From Pythium myriotylum (Eukaryota > Oomycota > Peronosporomycetes > Pythiales > Pythiaceae), in assembly GCA_023091665.1 (NCBI GenBank), contig JALJCQ010000024.1:1-64000 (forward strand): a stretch of 64,000 nt of DNA, written 5' to 3'. Below, piece after piece: positions 20,198 to 31,787 of this stretch; the stretch's first letter is position 1; each line of letters starts with the position of its first letter. Made by a program: the position numbers and the translations under genes. The notes under the pieces were generated by a model, which saw only the letters and a program-made list of their open reading frames with translations, was not told the origin of the DNA and made no database searches.

Positions 20198-23100
20198 CTC
20201 CCCTCGACTCGACTGCGTCTTGAACACCAAGCTTGGGTGCGGAGCACGTCGAACTGGACAGTGGGGATCGGCTTGGTCATGATGTCGGCAAGCATGTCTT
20301 GGGTCGGGCAATACTGGAGAGACACTTGGCCGTCCTCGACCTTCTCACGAACGAAGTGGTAGCGAATGTCGATGTGCTTGGTGCGCTTGTGGAACTCGGG
20401 GTTCTTGGCCAACGCGATGGCACCTTGGTTGTCTTCGTACACCGTGAGCGCTTGGTCGCTTGCAACTTCGCCGAGTTCGCACAGGAACGCCTTGAGCCAC
20501 ACGGCTTCTTGGATCGCTTCCGATAGAGCCATGTACTCTGCTTCGGTCGAGGAGAGGGCGACAGTTCGCTGCTTCTTGCTGCGCCAGCTGATGCATCCGC
20601 CGTTGAGCATGAACACGTAGCCGCTGGTGCTTCGACGTGACTCGATGTCGCCAGCCCAGTCGGCGTCGGAGTAGCCGACCAGTCTTCCGTCGTTCGATGC
20701 CGAGAACTGCAGGCCGTACGTCGGAGTCGCTTGCAGATACCGGAGCACACGCTTGAGAGCTTGCCAGTGTGTTGGACACGGGTCCGCGGCGAACTGGCTG
20801 AGTGTGCCGACTGCCGCCTGCGAGGTCTGGTCGAGTGCCGACCATGAGGTACATGAGTGCGCCGACTGCACTTCGGTACGGCACGTTCTTCATGGTGTCT
20901 TCGTGCTTGCAACCACCTTCGCACATGGCCTTGGTCAGCTTGAGTCCGGGGTCTTGAGGGGTCCTCACTGGTTTGCAGTCTTGCATGCCGAACTTGGTTC
21001 AGGATCGACTGCAGAACTTGGTCTGCCGCATGGTCACGTCGGCCTGACTTGGGGTCTTGATCAACTTCCATGCCGAGGCAGTACTTGAGTTCGCCGAGGT
21101 CGGACATCTCGAAGCGTTCGCTGAGTGCACGCTTGGTCGCCGTGAGCAACTCGAGGCTGTTGCAGGCGAGGATGAGGTCGTCGACGTAGATCACCACGAA
21201 GATCATCGCTGAGCCGCTCCGCTTGACGTACACGCAGTGGTCCATCTCGCACTTGGTGAAGCCGACCTTGCGCATGAAGGCGTCGATGGTCTGGTTCCAC
21301 ATGCGTGGCGACTGCTTGAGACCGTAGAGCGAGCGCTTGAGCTTGCACACGTAGTCCGGGTGGCGCTGGTCGACGAAGCCTTCGGGCTGCTTCATGTAGA
21401 TTTCTTCGTCGAGGTTGCCGTTCAGGAACGCCGTCTTGACATCCATCTGATGGATCATGAGCTTGTGTCGAGCGGCGATGCTGAGGATGGTCCGGATCGA
21501 CGTGAACTTGGCGACGGGGTGCGAATGTCTCTTCGAAGTCGATGCCGTACTTCTGCAGGAACCCCCTTGGCAACGAGTCGAGCCTTGTACCGCTCGACGA
21601 GTCCTTCGGCGGTTTCCTTGACCTTGAACACCCACTTGCTGGTGATGGCCTTGCGTCCGGCTGGCAAAGGGACTAGGTCCCCAGGTCTCGTTCTTCTTGA
21701 GCGACTCGAGCTCGGAGTCGCAGGCTTCCTTCCAGTTGCTGGCGTCGTCGGATTCCATCGCCGACTTGAACGATGTCGGCAACTCTCCCCCTGAATTCAC
21801 GACGAGAGCAAACTCTTCGAGATCGTAATCTTGGTCTTCTCCCCTTGTTCTTGCACGTCTTCGCCTTCTTCGTCTTCATCTTCTACGCCTTCCTCTTCGA
21901 TCGACGTGAGCAGTGCAGACAGATCTTCGAGCGATGTCCTTGGACCTTGCGTGGGTGGTGGAGTCGCACCACTTGTGCGACCAACCCGTCCGTAGCGCTT
22001 CTCAACTGGCGGTTCAGCCAGGTTCTCGAGCGAGTGCGTGCGAGAGTGGCGCTTGGACCCTGGTGCGTAGTCGACATTCGGCTGCTGGGCGATGCTGGTG
22101 CTGCTGGACGCTGCGACCGCTGGCCCCTGTTGCCACTCCGGTCGCTCGTAGCTGCGCTGACTTGGTGCTGGTGAGGCTGGCTGCTCACCCATGTCTTCAT
22201 CATCTTGGTTGTCGGTTGCTTCATCTTGATCTTCATCATCGCGGAACTCGACGGACTTGCTCCAGGGTTCTTCGCGCTTGCCATCGTCGAACGTGTCTTC
22301 CATGAACTGCGCGTCTCGACTGATGACGATCCGACCGGTTGCGATTTCTTCGAACCGATACGCCTTCTCGTGGTCCGAGTAGCCGAGGAACCGACACAAG
22401 ATGGCTCGGGCGTCGAACTTCGACCGCTTCTCCTTGGGCACGTGGACGTACGCATGGCAGCCGAACACCTTGAAGTTGGCGAGCAAGGGCTTCTTCCCGT
22501 ACCATTCTTCGTACGGCGACTTGTACAAGTCTTGAGCGCGGGTCGGAAGTCGGTTGCGAACTTCGACTGCAGTCATGACGGCTTCGCCCCAGTACTCGTC
22601 GGACAAGTTGGCATGGTGGAGCTTGCAACGACCACACTCACCGATGGTTCGGTTCATGCGCTCCGCCACACCGTTCAACTGAGGCGTGTATGGCGGCGTG
22701 ACGTCGTGCTCGATGCCACGCTTGCGGCAGAACTTGGCAAGTTTGGCCGACTGGTACTCGCCGCCGCCGTCGGTTCGAAGCACCTTGACTCGACGACCGG
22801 TTTGGTTCTCGGCCCAGTTGACGAACCCGACGAACTTGTCGTAGACTTCGTCCTTGGACCGCATCAGGTACAACTTGCACAGTCGAGACTTGGCGTCGGT
22901 GAAGGTGGCAAAGTACTTCATGCCGCCGAAAGTCGGAGTCTTCATGGGGCCGGCCACATCGCTGTACACGACGTCAAGCAGATTCGCAGACCGCTTGGTC
23001 GTGCCCGACTGGAACTTGACGCGAGTCAGCTTGCCGAGTGCACAGCCTTCACAGACCTCCCACTCCTGCACAGACCCGATATCGAGTCCGTCGGCGAGGT

Positions 23101-23959
23101 CCTTCTTGACGATGGCTTCGAGACCGCTGAAGCCGATGTGACCGAGTCGGAGGTGCCACAGGTACGACTTGGACATGGCGTGACCTCGTCTTGTACTGGC
23201 GGCGTGGGCTGCTTCAATCGACACTGGAGACATGTTGAGCTTGAACAGACCCTTGCCGATTCGAGTGCCGATGGTCCGCTTGGCGCCCTTGAGAACGACG
23301 AAGCAACCGTCCTTGTCGAAAGTCACGGGAGCAACGTCCTCCGTGAATCTTCTGACCGAGAGCAGGTTGCGGCTGAGCTTGGAGATATGCCACACGTTGG
23401 TGAGCAAACCCTTCTTGACACCGCTTGGAGTCTTCATCGACATGAGAATGTCTCCCACGCCAACCACTTGGACTGTGCTATCGTCGGCCAGATGCACGTC
23501 GACTGGGTCGATCTTCCTGTAGTTCATCATGAACTGCTTGGTTCGCGACATGTGCTGAGTCACACCCGAGTCGACCAACCACGCCGTGGATTGACTCGAC
23601 TTGCCTTGGGTCTTCCCGACCGAGAACAGGTACTCGCCGGGGTCTTCATCTCGCGCAAGGTTGGCTCGCTGGAACCGTTGCCGAGGGTTGCCGTTTCCGT
23701 TGCCGTTGCCGCCGGAGTTGCCGTTGCCGTTGCCGTTGTCCTTGACACGCGAGTGGCACTCCGTGGCCCAATGACCGATCTTGCCGCAGTAGTTGCACGT
23801 GCCAGTCTTCTTGACTGCACGGCCCTTGGGCTTCGCGTCACTTGTCATGAACGCTTGGCCAAGCGTGGCTCCGTCGCCACCTTGCTCCTTGCGCTTCATG
23901 TCTTCATGGAGCAGCCGAGACGTCACGAGTTCCCACGTGAGCGCGTCGACACGCGACTC
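20152..23959 (-). pseudogene. Family B Gag-Pol remnant lacking N-terminal Gag, element B-5
   Basis: The reverse-strand frame runs from mid-Gag ([12 protein letters not shown]) through the CCHC knuckle ([14 protein letters not shown]), the Gly/Asn-rich spacer, protease (written DSGVTQ, not DSGATQ), pre-integrase, integrase, RT and RNase H. 21797-23959 is a single open frame. Between 20.2 and 22.1 kb about a dozen one-base indels break the RT/RNase H half. Unlike B-11 in the other copy, it has no A LTR at the protease junction and carries small differences there (DSTVQVVGVG), so this end comes from a different B element. The 5' end is cut at Gag and joined to an LTR. Confidence 0.85.
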
Positions 23960-24316
23960 TGTTGGAAGGTCGCTTGGTTGGTGGGATGCAAAATGCAAAG
24001 TGAATTGATCGGGACTTAGTTCGCTACTGCTACCTCTAAGCCGTCTGTGTGTCCTACGCTACCATAATCAAATGTATGTCCTACCTATCGTAAACATATG
24101 CAAACATAAACTAACTTCGTGGATACTTCAACGAAGTCGATGGGTGGCACTGGATTCAAACCAGAACCAGACGGAGAATCTTCCTCATGTCGAATCTTCC
24201 ACATGTCGAATCTTCCACGGAGAATCTTCTGCAGGAGAATCTTCTACAGCCGAGCTTCAACTGCCGAGCTTCAACTGGAATGATGACGCTGGGTTCGAGG
24301 CGCATCATCTTCAACA
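23960..24316 (-). repeat. Family B LTR, reverse, joining B-5 gag to A-3
   Basis: This is a 357-bp LTR. The left flank gactc is B Gag and the right flank aaccc is the A linker, so there is no target duplication. It is a recombination product between the LTRs of two different insertions, not a simple solo LTR. Confidence 0.88.
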
Positions 24317-25944
24317 AACCCGACGACGAATGTCCCCAGTCGTGGTGGTGTGCAAGTGCGAACCTGACAGAGACCAGCGATTTCACTGAACCAAGCACGT
24401 ATGAAGAGGCCGTCAGTGGCCCAGATCAAGAACACTGGAAGCGTGCGATTACTGCCGAGTTACGATCTATGCAAGAACGAGAAGTGTTCTCACCAGCCAA
24501 GCTTCCAAACGGCGAACGAGCGATCGACGCCAAGTGGGTGTTCAAGATCAAAAGACGTGCCGATGGTTCGATCGACAAGTACAAGGCTCGACTTGTGGCT
24601 CGAGGATTCAAGCAGAAGTACGGTATCGACTACACCGAGACGTTTGCACCAGTATTCAAGTACACGACTCTTCGCATGATGATTGCACTAGCAAAGTCAT
24701 TCGGTTGGCCTGTTGAGCAACTCGACGTCGTAACTGCTTTCCTTTATGGCGTGATGAAGGAACAAGTATTCATCCGGACTCCCGAAGGCATGGAACTCGA
24801 GCGAGGCTACGACTGTCTCAAGCTACTCAAGTCCATCTACGGACTAAAACAGGCGTCTCGGGTCTGGAACGAAACCTTCGACGAGTACGTACGATCGATC
24901 GGCTTCAACGCATCCAAGTCCGATCCGTGTCTGTACATCAAGTGTATCGATGGCCAGTGTGTGCTCCTACTCGTCTACGTTGACGATGTGATCATTACTG
25001 GAAGTTCGCCTGATCTGATCACGGACGTGAAGTCACAACTCAAGACGCGATTCGAGATGACCGACAATGGTCCATGCAAGTTTGTCCTCGGCATCGAACT
25101 CGTCGACAATGCAGATGGTTCGGTTACTCTGTGCCAGCGCCGTTACATCAGTGACATCTTAAAGCGCTTCAACATGGAAGACTGCAAGCCGGTAGCAAGC
25201 CCAGTTGACGTCAGTACCAAGCTCACCACGACGAATGAAGACGATGTGCCGGTCACCAATGCCCCATACCGCGAGGCAGTTGGTGCACTGATGCATGTAA
25301 TGTGTGCCACTCGACCTGACATTGCATTCGCCGTGGGAATGGTCTCGCGATTCATGGAAGCGCCCCATGAAGTCCATTGGATTGCCGTCAAGCGCATCTT
25401 CCGTTACCTCCAAGGCACCAAGTCGCACGGGATTCGATTCACTACAGACCCGGACATGAAATTTGCTGGCTACTCCGATGCCGATTGGGCCGGTGACATA
25501 TCAGACCGCAAGTCAACATCCGGCTACGTGTTTACACTTGCCGGCGGACCCATTAGCTGGGGATCCAAGAAGCAATCAAGTGTCTCCCTATCTACAAGCG
25601 AAGCCGAGTACATCGCATTGAGTCTCGCAATTCAAGAGGGCAAGTGGGTCCATCGCCTACTGTGTGAAGCATTGGACGCTGCACAAGTCCCAAGTCCGAA
25701 GTTGGTGATTCTTGAAGACAACCAGTCATGCATCAAGATGACCAAGAACCCAGTAAACCATGGTCGTGCCAAGCACATCGACATCGAATACCACCACATT
25801 CGTGATGAAGTCAAGTCCGGGGAAGTCGAAGTAAAGTACTGCCCAAGCTCAACCATGAACGCCGACTTGCTCACGAAGGGTCTACCCGGTCCCCGTCACC
25901 AAGAGCTCACTCAAGCCCTCGGAATTCAAGGCTGTGACCATTGA
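24317..25944 (+). pseudogene. Family A Gag-Pol remnant (linker, RT, RNase H), element A-3
   Basis: Family A sequence starts at aacccgacgacg, where a B LTR abuts it. It covers the end of the integrase-RT linker, RT (YVDD near 24978) and RNase H to the stop. A 2-bp deletion near 24341 (the ag of agtcgagtggtgg is missing) shifts the frame upstream of residue 800, so only the part from about SANLTETSD is in the native frame. It is the duplicate of 1-1477. Confidence 0.9.
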
Positions 25945-25951
25945 GGGGGGC

Positions 25952-26306
25952 TATTATGGGTACAATGTGTCACAACATCTTGAAGTTGAAGTTCAAGTTG
26001 TGGAAGATTCAACTGTAGAAAATTCTCATGTGGAAGATTCCCATGTAGAAAATTCTCAGGTGGAAAATTCTCCATCTAGTTCTGGGTTGAACCCAGTTCA
26101 ACCCATCAACCTTGTTGAAGTACCCACGAAGTGTGTATACCTCTGCATATGATTACGATAGGTAGGACATGCATATGTTTATGGTAGCGTAGGACACAAG
26201 ACGGCTTAGAGGTAGCGACAGCGAACTAAGTCCCGATCAATTCACTCTGCATTTTGCCAAGCTTCAGTCAAGTCCACTCCTCTTCTCGACTTCGTGACCT
26301 TTAATA
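25952..26306 (+). repeat. Family A LTR (3' LTR of A-3)
   Basis: 355 bp, the duplicate of 1485-1839. It is followed by aagat and the B linker. Confidence 0.93.
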
Positions 26307-28378
26307 AAGATGAAGCAACCGACAACCAAGATGATGAAGACATGGGTGAGCAGCCAGCCTCACCAGCACCAAGTCAGCGCAGCTACGAGCGACCGGAGTG
26401 GCAACAGGGCCAGCGGTCGCAGCGTCCAGCAGCACCAGCATCGGCCCAGCAGCCGAATGTCGACTACGCACCAGGGTCCAAGCGCCACTCTCGCACGCAC
26501 TCGCTCGAGAACCTGGCTGAACCGCCAGTTGAGAAGCGCTACGGACGGGTTGGTCGCACAAGTGGTGCGACTCCACCACCCACGCAAGGTTCAAGGACAT
26601 CGCTCGAAGATCTGTCTGCACTGCTCACGTCGATCGAAGAGGAAGGCGTAGAAGATGAAGATGAAGAAGGCGAAGACGTGCAAGAACAAGGGGGAGAAGA
26701 CCAAGATTACGATCTCGAAGAGTTTGCTCTCGTCCTGAATTCAGGGGGAGAGTTGCCGACATCGTTCAAGTCGGCGATGGAATCCGACGACGCCAGCAAC
26801 TGGAAGGAAGCCTGCGACTCCGAGCTCGAGTCGCTCAAGAAGAACGAGACCTGGGACCTAGTCCCTTTGCCAGCCGGACGCAAGGCCATCACCAGCAAGT
26901 GGGTGTTCAAGGTCAAGGAAACCGCCGAAGGACTCGTCGAGCGGTACAAGGCTCGACTCGTTGCCAAGGGGTTCCTGCAGAAGTACGGCATCGACTTCGA
27001 AGAGACATTCGCACCCGTCGCCAAGTTCACGTCGACCCGCACCATCCTCAGCATCGCCGCTCGACACAAGCTCATGATCCATCAGATGGATGTCAAGACG
27101 GCGTTCCTGAACGGCAACCTCGACGAAGAAATCTACATGAAGCAGCCCGAAGGCTTCGTCGACCAGCGCCACCCGGACTACGTGTGCAAGCTCAAGCGCT
27201 CGCTCTACGGTCTCAAGCAGTCGCCACGCATGTGGAACCAGACCATCGACGCCTTCATGCGCAAGGTCGGCTTCACCAAGTGCGAGATGGACCACTGCGT
27301 GTACGTCAAGCGGAGCGGCTCAGCGATGATCTTCGTGGTGATCTACGTCGACGACCTCATCCTCGCCTGCAACAGCCTCGAGTTGCTCACGGCGACCAAG
27401 CGTGCACTCAGCGAACGCTTCGAGATGTCCGACCTCGGCGAACTCAAGTACTGCCTCGGCATGGAAGTTGATCAAGACCCCAAGTCCGGCGACGTGACCA
27501 TGCGGCAGACCAAGTTCCTGCAGTCGATCCTGACCAAGTTCGGCATGCAAGACTGCAAACCAGTGAGGACCCCTCAAGACCCCGGACTCAAGCTGACCAA
27601 GGTTATGTGTGAAGGTGGTTGCAAGCACGAAGACACCATGAAGAACGTGCCGTACCGAAGTGCAGTCGGCGCACTCATGTACCTCGTGGTCGGCACTCGA
27701 CCAGACCTCGCAGCGGCAGTCGGCACACTCAGCCAGTTCGCCGCGGACCCGTGTCCAACACACTGGCAAGCTCTCAAGCGTGTGCTCCGGTATCTGCAAG
27801 CGACTCCGACGTACGGCCTGCAGTTCTCGGCATCGAACGACGGAAGACTGGTCGGCTACTCCGACGCCGACTGGGCTGGCGACATCGAGTCACGTCGAAG
27901 CACCAGCGGCTACGTGTTCATGCTCAACGGCGGATGCATCAGCTGGCGCAGCAAGAAGCAGCGAACTGTCGCCCTCTCCTCGACCGAAGCAGAGTACATG
28001 GCTCTATCGGAAGCGATCCAAGAAGCCGTGTGGCTCAAGGCGTTCCTGTGCGAACTCGGCGAAGTTGCAAGTGACCAAGCGCTCACGGTGTACGAAGACA
28101 ACCAAGGTGCCATCGCGTTGGCCAAGAACCCCGAGTTCCACAAGCGCACCAAGCACATCGACATTCGCTACCACTTCGTTCGTGAGAAGGTCGAGGACGG
28201 TCAAGTGTGTCTGCAGTATTGCCCGACCCAAGACATGCTTGCCGACATCATGACCAAGCCGATCCCCACTGTCCAGTTCGACGTGCTCCGCACCAAGCTT
28301 GGTGTTCAAGACGCAGTCGAGTCGAGGGGGAGTGTTGAAGATGATGCGCCTCGAACCCAGCGTCATCATTCCAGTTGA
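26307..28378 (+). pseudogene. Family B Gag-Pol remnant (linker, RT, RNase H), element B-6
   Basis: This is the duplicate of B-1 (1840-3911) with the same A-LTR/linker junction, the same TQGS...ALVLNS tract and an open frame to the stop inside the LTR. Gag, protease and integrase are absent. Confidence 0.88.
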
Positions 28379-28673
28379 AGCTCGGCAGTTGAAGCTCGGC
28401 TGTAGAAGATTCTCCTGCAGAAGATTCTCCGTGGAAGATTCGACATGTGGAAGATTCTCCGTCTGGTTCTGGTTTGAATCCAGTGCCACCCATCGACTTC
28501 GTTGAAGTATCCACGAAGTCAGTTTATGTTTGCATATGTTTACGATAGGTAGGACATACATTTGATTATGGTAGCGTAGGACACACAGACGGCTTAGAGG
28601 TAGCAGTAGCGAACTAAGTCCCGATCAATTCACTTTGCATTTTGCATCCCACCAACCAAGCGACCTTCCAACA
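28333..28673 (+). repeat. Family B LTR (3' LTR of B-6)
   Basis: 341 bp, the duplicate of 3866-4206, followed by ctcataacc. Confidence 0.92.
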
Positions 28674-29037
28674 CTCATAACCTATTAAAGGTCACGAAGT
28701 CGAGAAGAGGAGTGGACTTGACTGAAGCTTGGCAAAATGCAGAGTGAATTGATCGGGACTTAGTTCGCTGTCGCTACCTCTAAGCCGTCTTGTGTCCTAC
28801 GCTACCATAAACATATGCATGTCCTACCTATCGTAATCATATGCAGAGGTATACACACTTCGTGGGTACTTCAACAAAGTTGATGGGTTGAACTGGGTTC
28901 AACCCAGAACTAGATGGAGAACTTTCCACCTGAGAATTTTCTACATGGGAATCTTCCACATGAGAATTTTCTACAGTTGAATCTTCCACAACTTGAACTT
29001 CAACTTCAAGATGTTGTGACACATTGTACCCATAATA
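28674..29037 (-). repeat. Antisense family A LTR with 9 bp of its PBS
   Basis: Duplicate of 4207-4570: ctcataacc (28674-28682), then a full 355-bp reverse LTR, then cggtcc of family B. Confidence 0.9.
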
Positions 29038-31429
29038 CGGTCCAAGCGGTTGGCGTGGGAGACATTCTCATGTCGATGAAGACTCCAAGCGGTGTCAAGA
29101 AGGGTTTGCTCACCAACGTGTGGCATATCCCCAAGCTCAGCCGCAACCTGTTCTCGGTCGGAAGATTCACGGAGGACGTTGCTCCCGTGACGTTCGACAA
29201 GGACGGTTGCTTCGTCGTTCTCAAGGGCGCCAAGCGGACCATCGGCACTCGAATCGGCAAGGGTCTGTTTAAGCTCAACATGTCTCCAGTGTCGACTGAG
29301 GCAGCCCACGCCGCCAGTACAAGACGAGGTCACGCCATGTCCAAGTCGTACCTGTGGCACCTCCGACTCGGTCACATCGGCTTCAGCGGTCTCGAAGCCA
29401 TCGTCAAGAAGGACCTCGCCGACGGACTCGATATCGGGTCTGTGCAGGAGTGGGAGGTCTGTGAAGGCTGTGCACTCGGCAAGCTGACTCGCGTCAAGTT
29501 CCAGTCGGGCACGACCAAGCGGTCTGCGAATCTGCTTGACGTCGTGTACAGCGATGTGGCCGGCCCCATGAAGACTCCGACTTTCGGCGGCATGAAGTAC
29601 TTTGCCACCTTCACCGACGACAAGTCTCGACTGTGCAAGTTGTACCTGATGCGGTCCAAGGACGAAGTCTACGACAAGTTCGTCGGGTTCGTCAACTGGG
29701 CCGAGAACCAAACCGGTCGTCGAGTCAAGGTGCTTCGAACCGACGGCGGCGGCGAGTACCAGTCGGCCAAACTTGCCAAGTTCTGCCGCAAGCGTGGCAT
29801 CGAGCACGACGTCACGCCGCCATACACGCCTCAGTTGAACGGTGTGGCGGAGCGCATGAACCGAACCATCGGTGAGTGTGGTCGTTGCAAGCTCCACCAT
29901 GCCAACTTGTCCGACGAGTACTGGGGCGAAGCCGTCATGACTGCAGTCGAAGTTCGCAACCGACTTCCGACCCGCGCTCAAGACTTGTACAAGTCGCCGT
30001 ACGAAGAATGGTACGGGAAGAAGCCCTTGCTCGCCAACTTCAAGGTGTTCGGCTGCCATGCGTACGTCCACGTGCCCAAGGAGAAGCGGTCGAAGTTCGA
30101 CGCCCGAGCCATCTTGTGTCGGTTCCTCGGCTACTCGGACCACGAGAAGGCGTATCGGTTCGAAGAAATCGCAACCGGTCGGATCGTCATCAGTCGAGAC
30201 GCGCAGTTCATGGAAGACACGTTCGACGATGGCAAGCGCGAAGAACCCTGGAGCAAGTCCGTCGAGTTCCGCGATGATGAAGATCAAGATGAAGCAACCG
30301 ACAACCAAGATGATGAAGACATGGGTGAGCAGCCAGCCTCACCAGCACCAAGTCAGCGCAGCTACGAGCGACCGGAGTGGCAACAGGGCCAGCGGTCGCA
30401 GCGTCCAGCAGCACCAGCATCGGCCCAGCAGCCGAATGTCGACTACGCACCAGGGTCCAAGCGCCACTCTCGCACGCACTCGCTCGAGAACCTGGCTGAA
30501 CCGCCAGTTGAGAAGCGCTACGGACGGGTTGGTCGCACAAGTGGTGCGACTCCACCACCCACGCAAGGTCCAAGGACATCGCTCGAAGATCTGTCTGCAC
30601 TGCTCACGTCGATCGAAGAGGAAGGCGTAGAAGATGAAGACGAAGAAGGCGAAGACGTGCAAGAACAAGGGGGAGAAGACCAAGATTACGATCTCGAAGA
30701 GTTTGCTCTCGTCGTGAATTCAGGGGGAGAGTTGCCGACATCGTTCAAGTCGGCGATGGAATCCGACGACGCCAGCAACTGGAAGGAAGCCTGCGACTCC
30801 GAGCTCGAGTCGCTCAAGAAGAACGAGACCTGGGACCTAGTCCCTTTGCCAGCCGGACGCAAGGCCATCACCAGCAAGTGGGTGTTCAAGGTCAAGGAAA
30901 CCGCCGAAGGACTCGTCGAGCGGTACAAGGCTCGACTCGTTGCCAAGGGGTTCCTGCAGAAGTACGGCATCGACTTCGAAGAGACATTCGCACCCGTCGC
31001 CAAGTTCACGTCGATCCGCACCATCCTCAGCATCGCCGCTCGACACAAGCTCATGATCCATCAGATGGATGTCAAGACGGCGTTCCTGAACGGCAACCTC
31101 GACGAAGAAATCTACATGAAGCAGCCCGAAGGCTTCGTCGACCAGCGCCACCCGGACTACGTGTGCAAGCTCAAGCGCTCGCTCTACGGTCTCAAGCAGT
31201 CGCCACGCATGTGGAACCAGACCATCGACGCCTTCATGCGCAAGGTCGGCTTCACCAAGTGCGAGATGGACCACTGCGTGTACGTCAAGCGGAGCGGCTC
31301 AGCGATGATCTTCGTGGTGATCTACGTCGACGACCTCATCCTCGCCTGCAACAGCCTCGAGTTGCTCACGGCGACCAAGCGTGCACTCAGCGAACGCTTC
31401 GAGATGTCCGACCTCGGCGAACTCAAGTA
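29038..31429 (+). pseudogene. Family B Gag-Pol remnant, 5' part of B-7, split by B-8
   Basis: The frame enters from the antisense A LTR (ATG at 28914). It covers pre-integrase, integrase and RT past YVDD, up to GELKY, where intact element B-8 is inserted with target duplication aagta (31425-31429). Unlike B-2 it keeps the DEATDNQ segment and has TQGP...ALVVNS. The rest of the frame continues at 36442. Confidence 0.9.
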
Positions 31430-31500
31430 TGTTGAAGATGATGCGCCTCGAACCCAGCGTCATCATTCCAGTTGAAGCTCGGCAGTTGAAGCTCGGCTGT

Positions 31501-31555
31501 AGAAGATTCTCCTGCAGAAGATTCTCCGTGGAAGATTCGACATGTGGAAGATTCT
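31501..31555 (+). promoter_or_regulatory. Heat-shock-element-like array in family B U3
   Basis: There are four nGAAnnTTCn dyads, at 31501-31510, 31516-31525, 31530-31539 and 31546-31555, spaced 15, 14 and 16 bp. nGAAnnTTCn is the heat-shock factor core dyad. The array lies about 170 bp upstream of the core promoter. Function is inferred. Confidence 0.5.
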
Positions 31556-31727
31556 CCGTCTGGTTCTGGTTTGAATCCAGTGCCACCCATCGACTTCGTT
31601 GAAGTATCCACGAAGTCAGTTTATGTTTGCATATGTTTACGATAGGTAGGACATACATTTGATTATGGTAGCGTAGGACACACACAGACGGCTTAGAGGT
31701 AGCAGTAGCGAACTAAGTCCCGATCAA

Positions 31728-31744
31728 TTCACTTTGCATTTTGC
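31728..31744 (+). promoter_or_regulatory. Oomycete-type core promoter (Inr + FPR) in 5' LTR of B-8
   Basis: TTCACTTT (31728-31735) fits the initiator consensus YTCANTYY, and CATTTTGC (31737-31744) fits the flanking promoter region MAWTTTNC. Transcription would start about 40 nt before the LTR end, giving a very short R-U5. Confidence 0.65.
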
Positions 31745-31772
31745 ATCCCACCAACCAAGCGACCTTCCAACA

Positions 31773-31787
31773 GGTTATGAGCCCAAG
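31773..31787 (+). promoter_or_regulatory. Primer binding site of B-8 (tRNA-Met half-molecule)
   Basis: ggttatgagcccaag directly follows the 5' LTR and is identical to the family A site. The Gag ATG (31777-31779) pairs with the CAU anticodon of the primer. Confidence 0.8.

Larger units (their letters stand above)
31430..31772 (+). repeat. Family B LTR (5' LTR of B-8)
   Basis: 343 bp, TGTTGAAGATG...CTTCCAACA. It is 2 bp longer than the LTR at 28333 because of one more ca in the acacaca run. Confidence 0.95.

Noticed and set aside
22205..24019. Long antisense open frames (445-667 codons) opposite family B gag and integrase, also at 13322-14659, 28971-30308, 32098-34101 and 51854-53191
   Set aside because: They mirror the Pol frame, show no recognisable domain and follow from its codon usage (few codons whose complement is a stop). 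They break wherever the sense strand changes.
31501..31555. Short regularly spaced repeats resembling a CRISPR or iteron array
   Set aside because: They are 14-16-bp LTR U3 repeats present in every copy, with no variable spacers and no replication gene.
31741..31776. Upstream extension of the family B frame from a TTG inside the LTR
   Set aside because: There is no ATG in this stretch, it lies within or just after the predicted transcript leader, and the ATG in the PBS matches the family A start (MSPS).
31773..31787. A tRNA gene at the primer binding sites
   Set aside because: Only 15 nt complementary to an anticodon arm are present. No cloverleaf can be formed.
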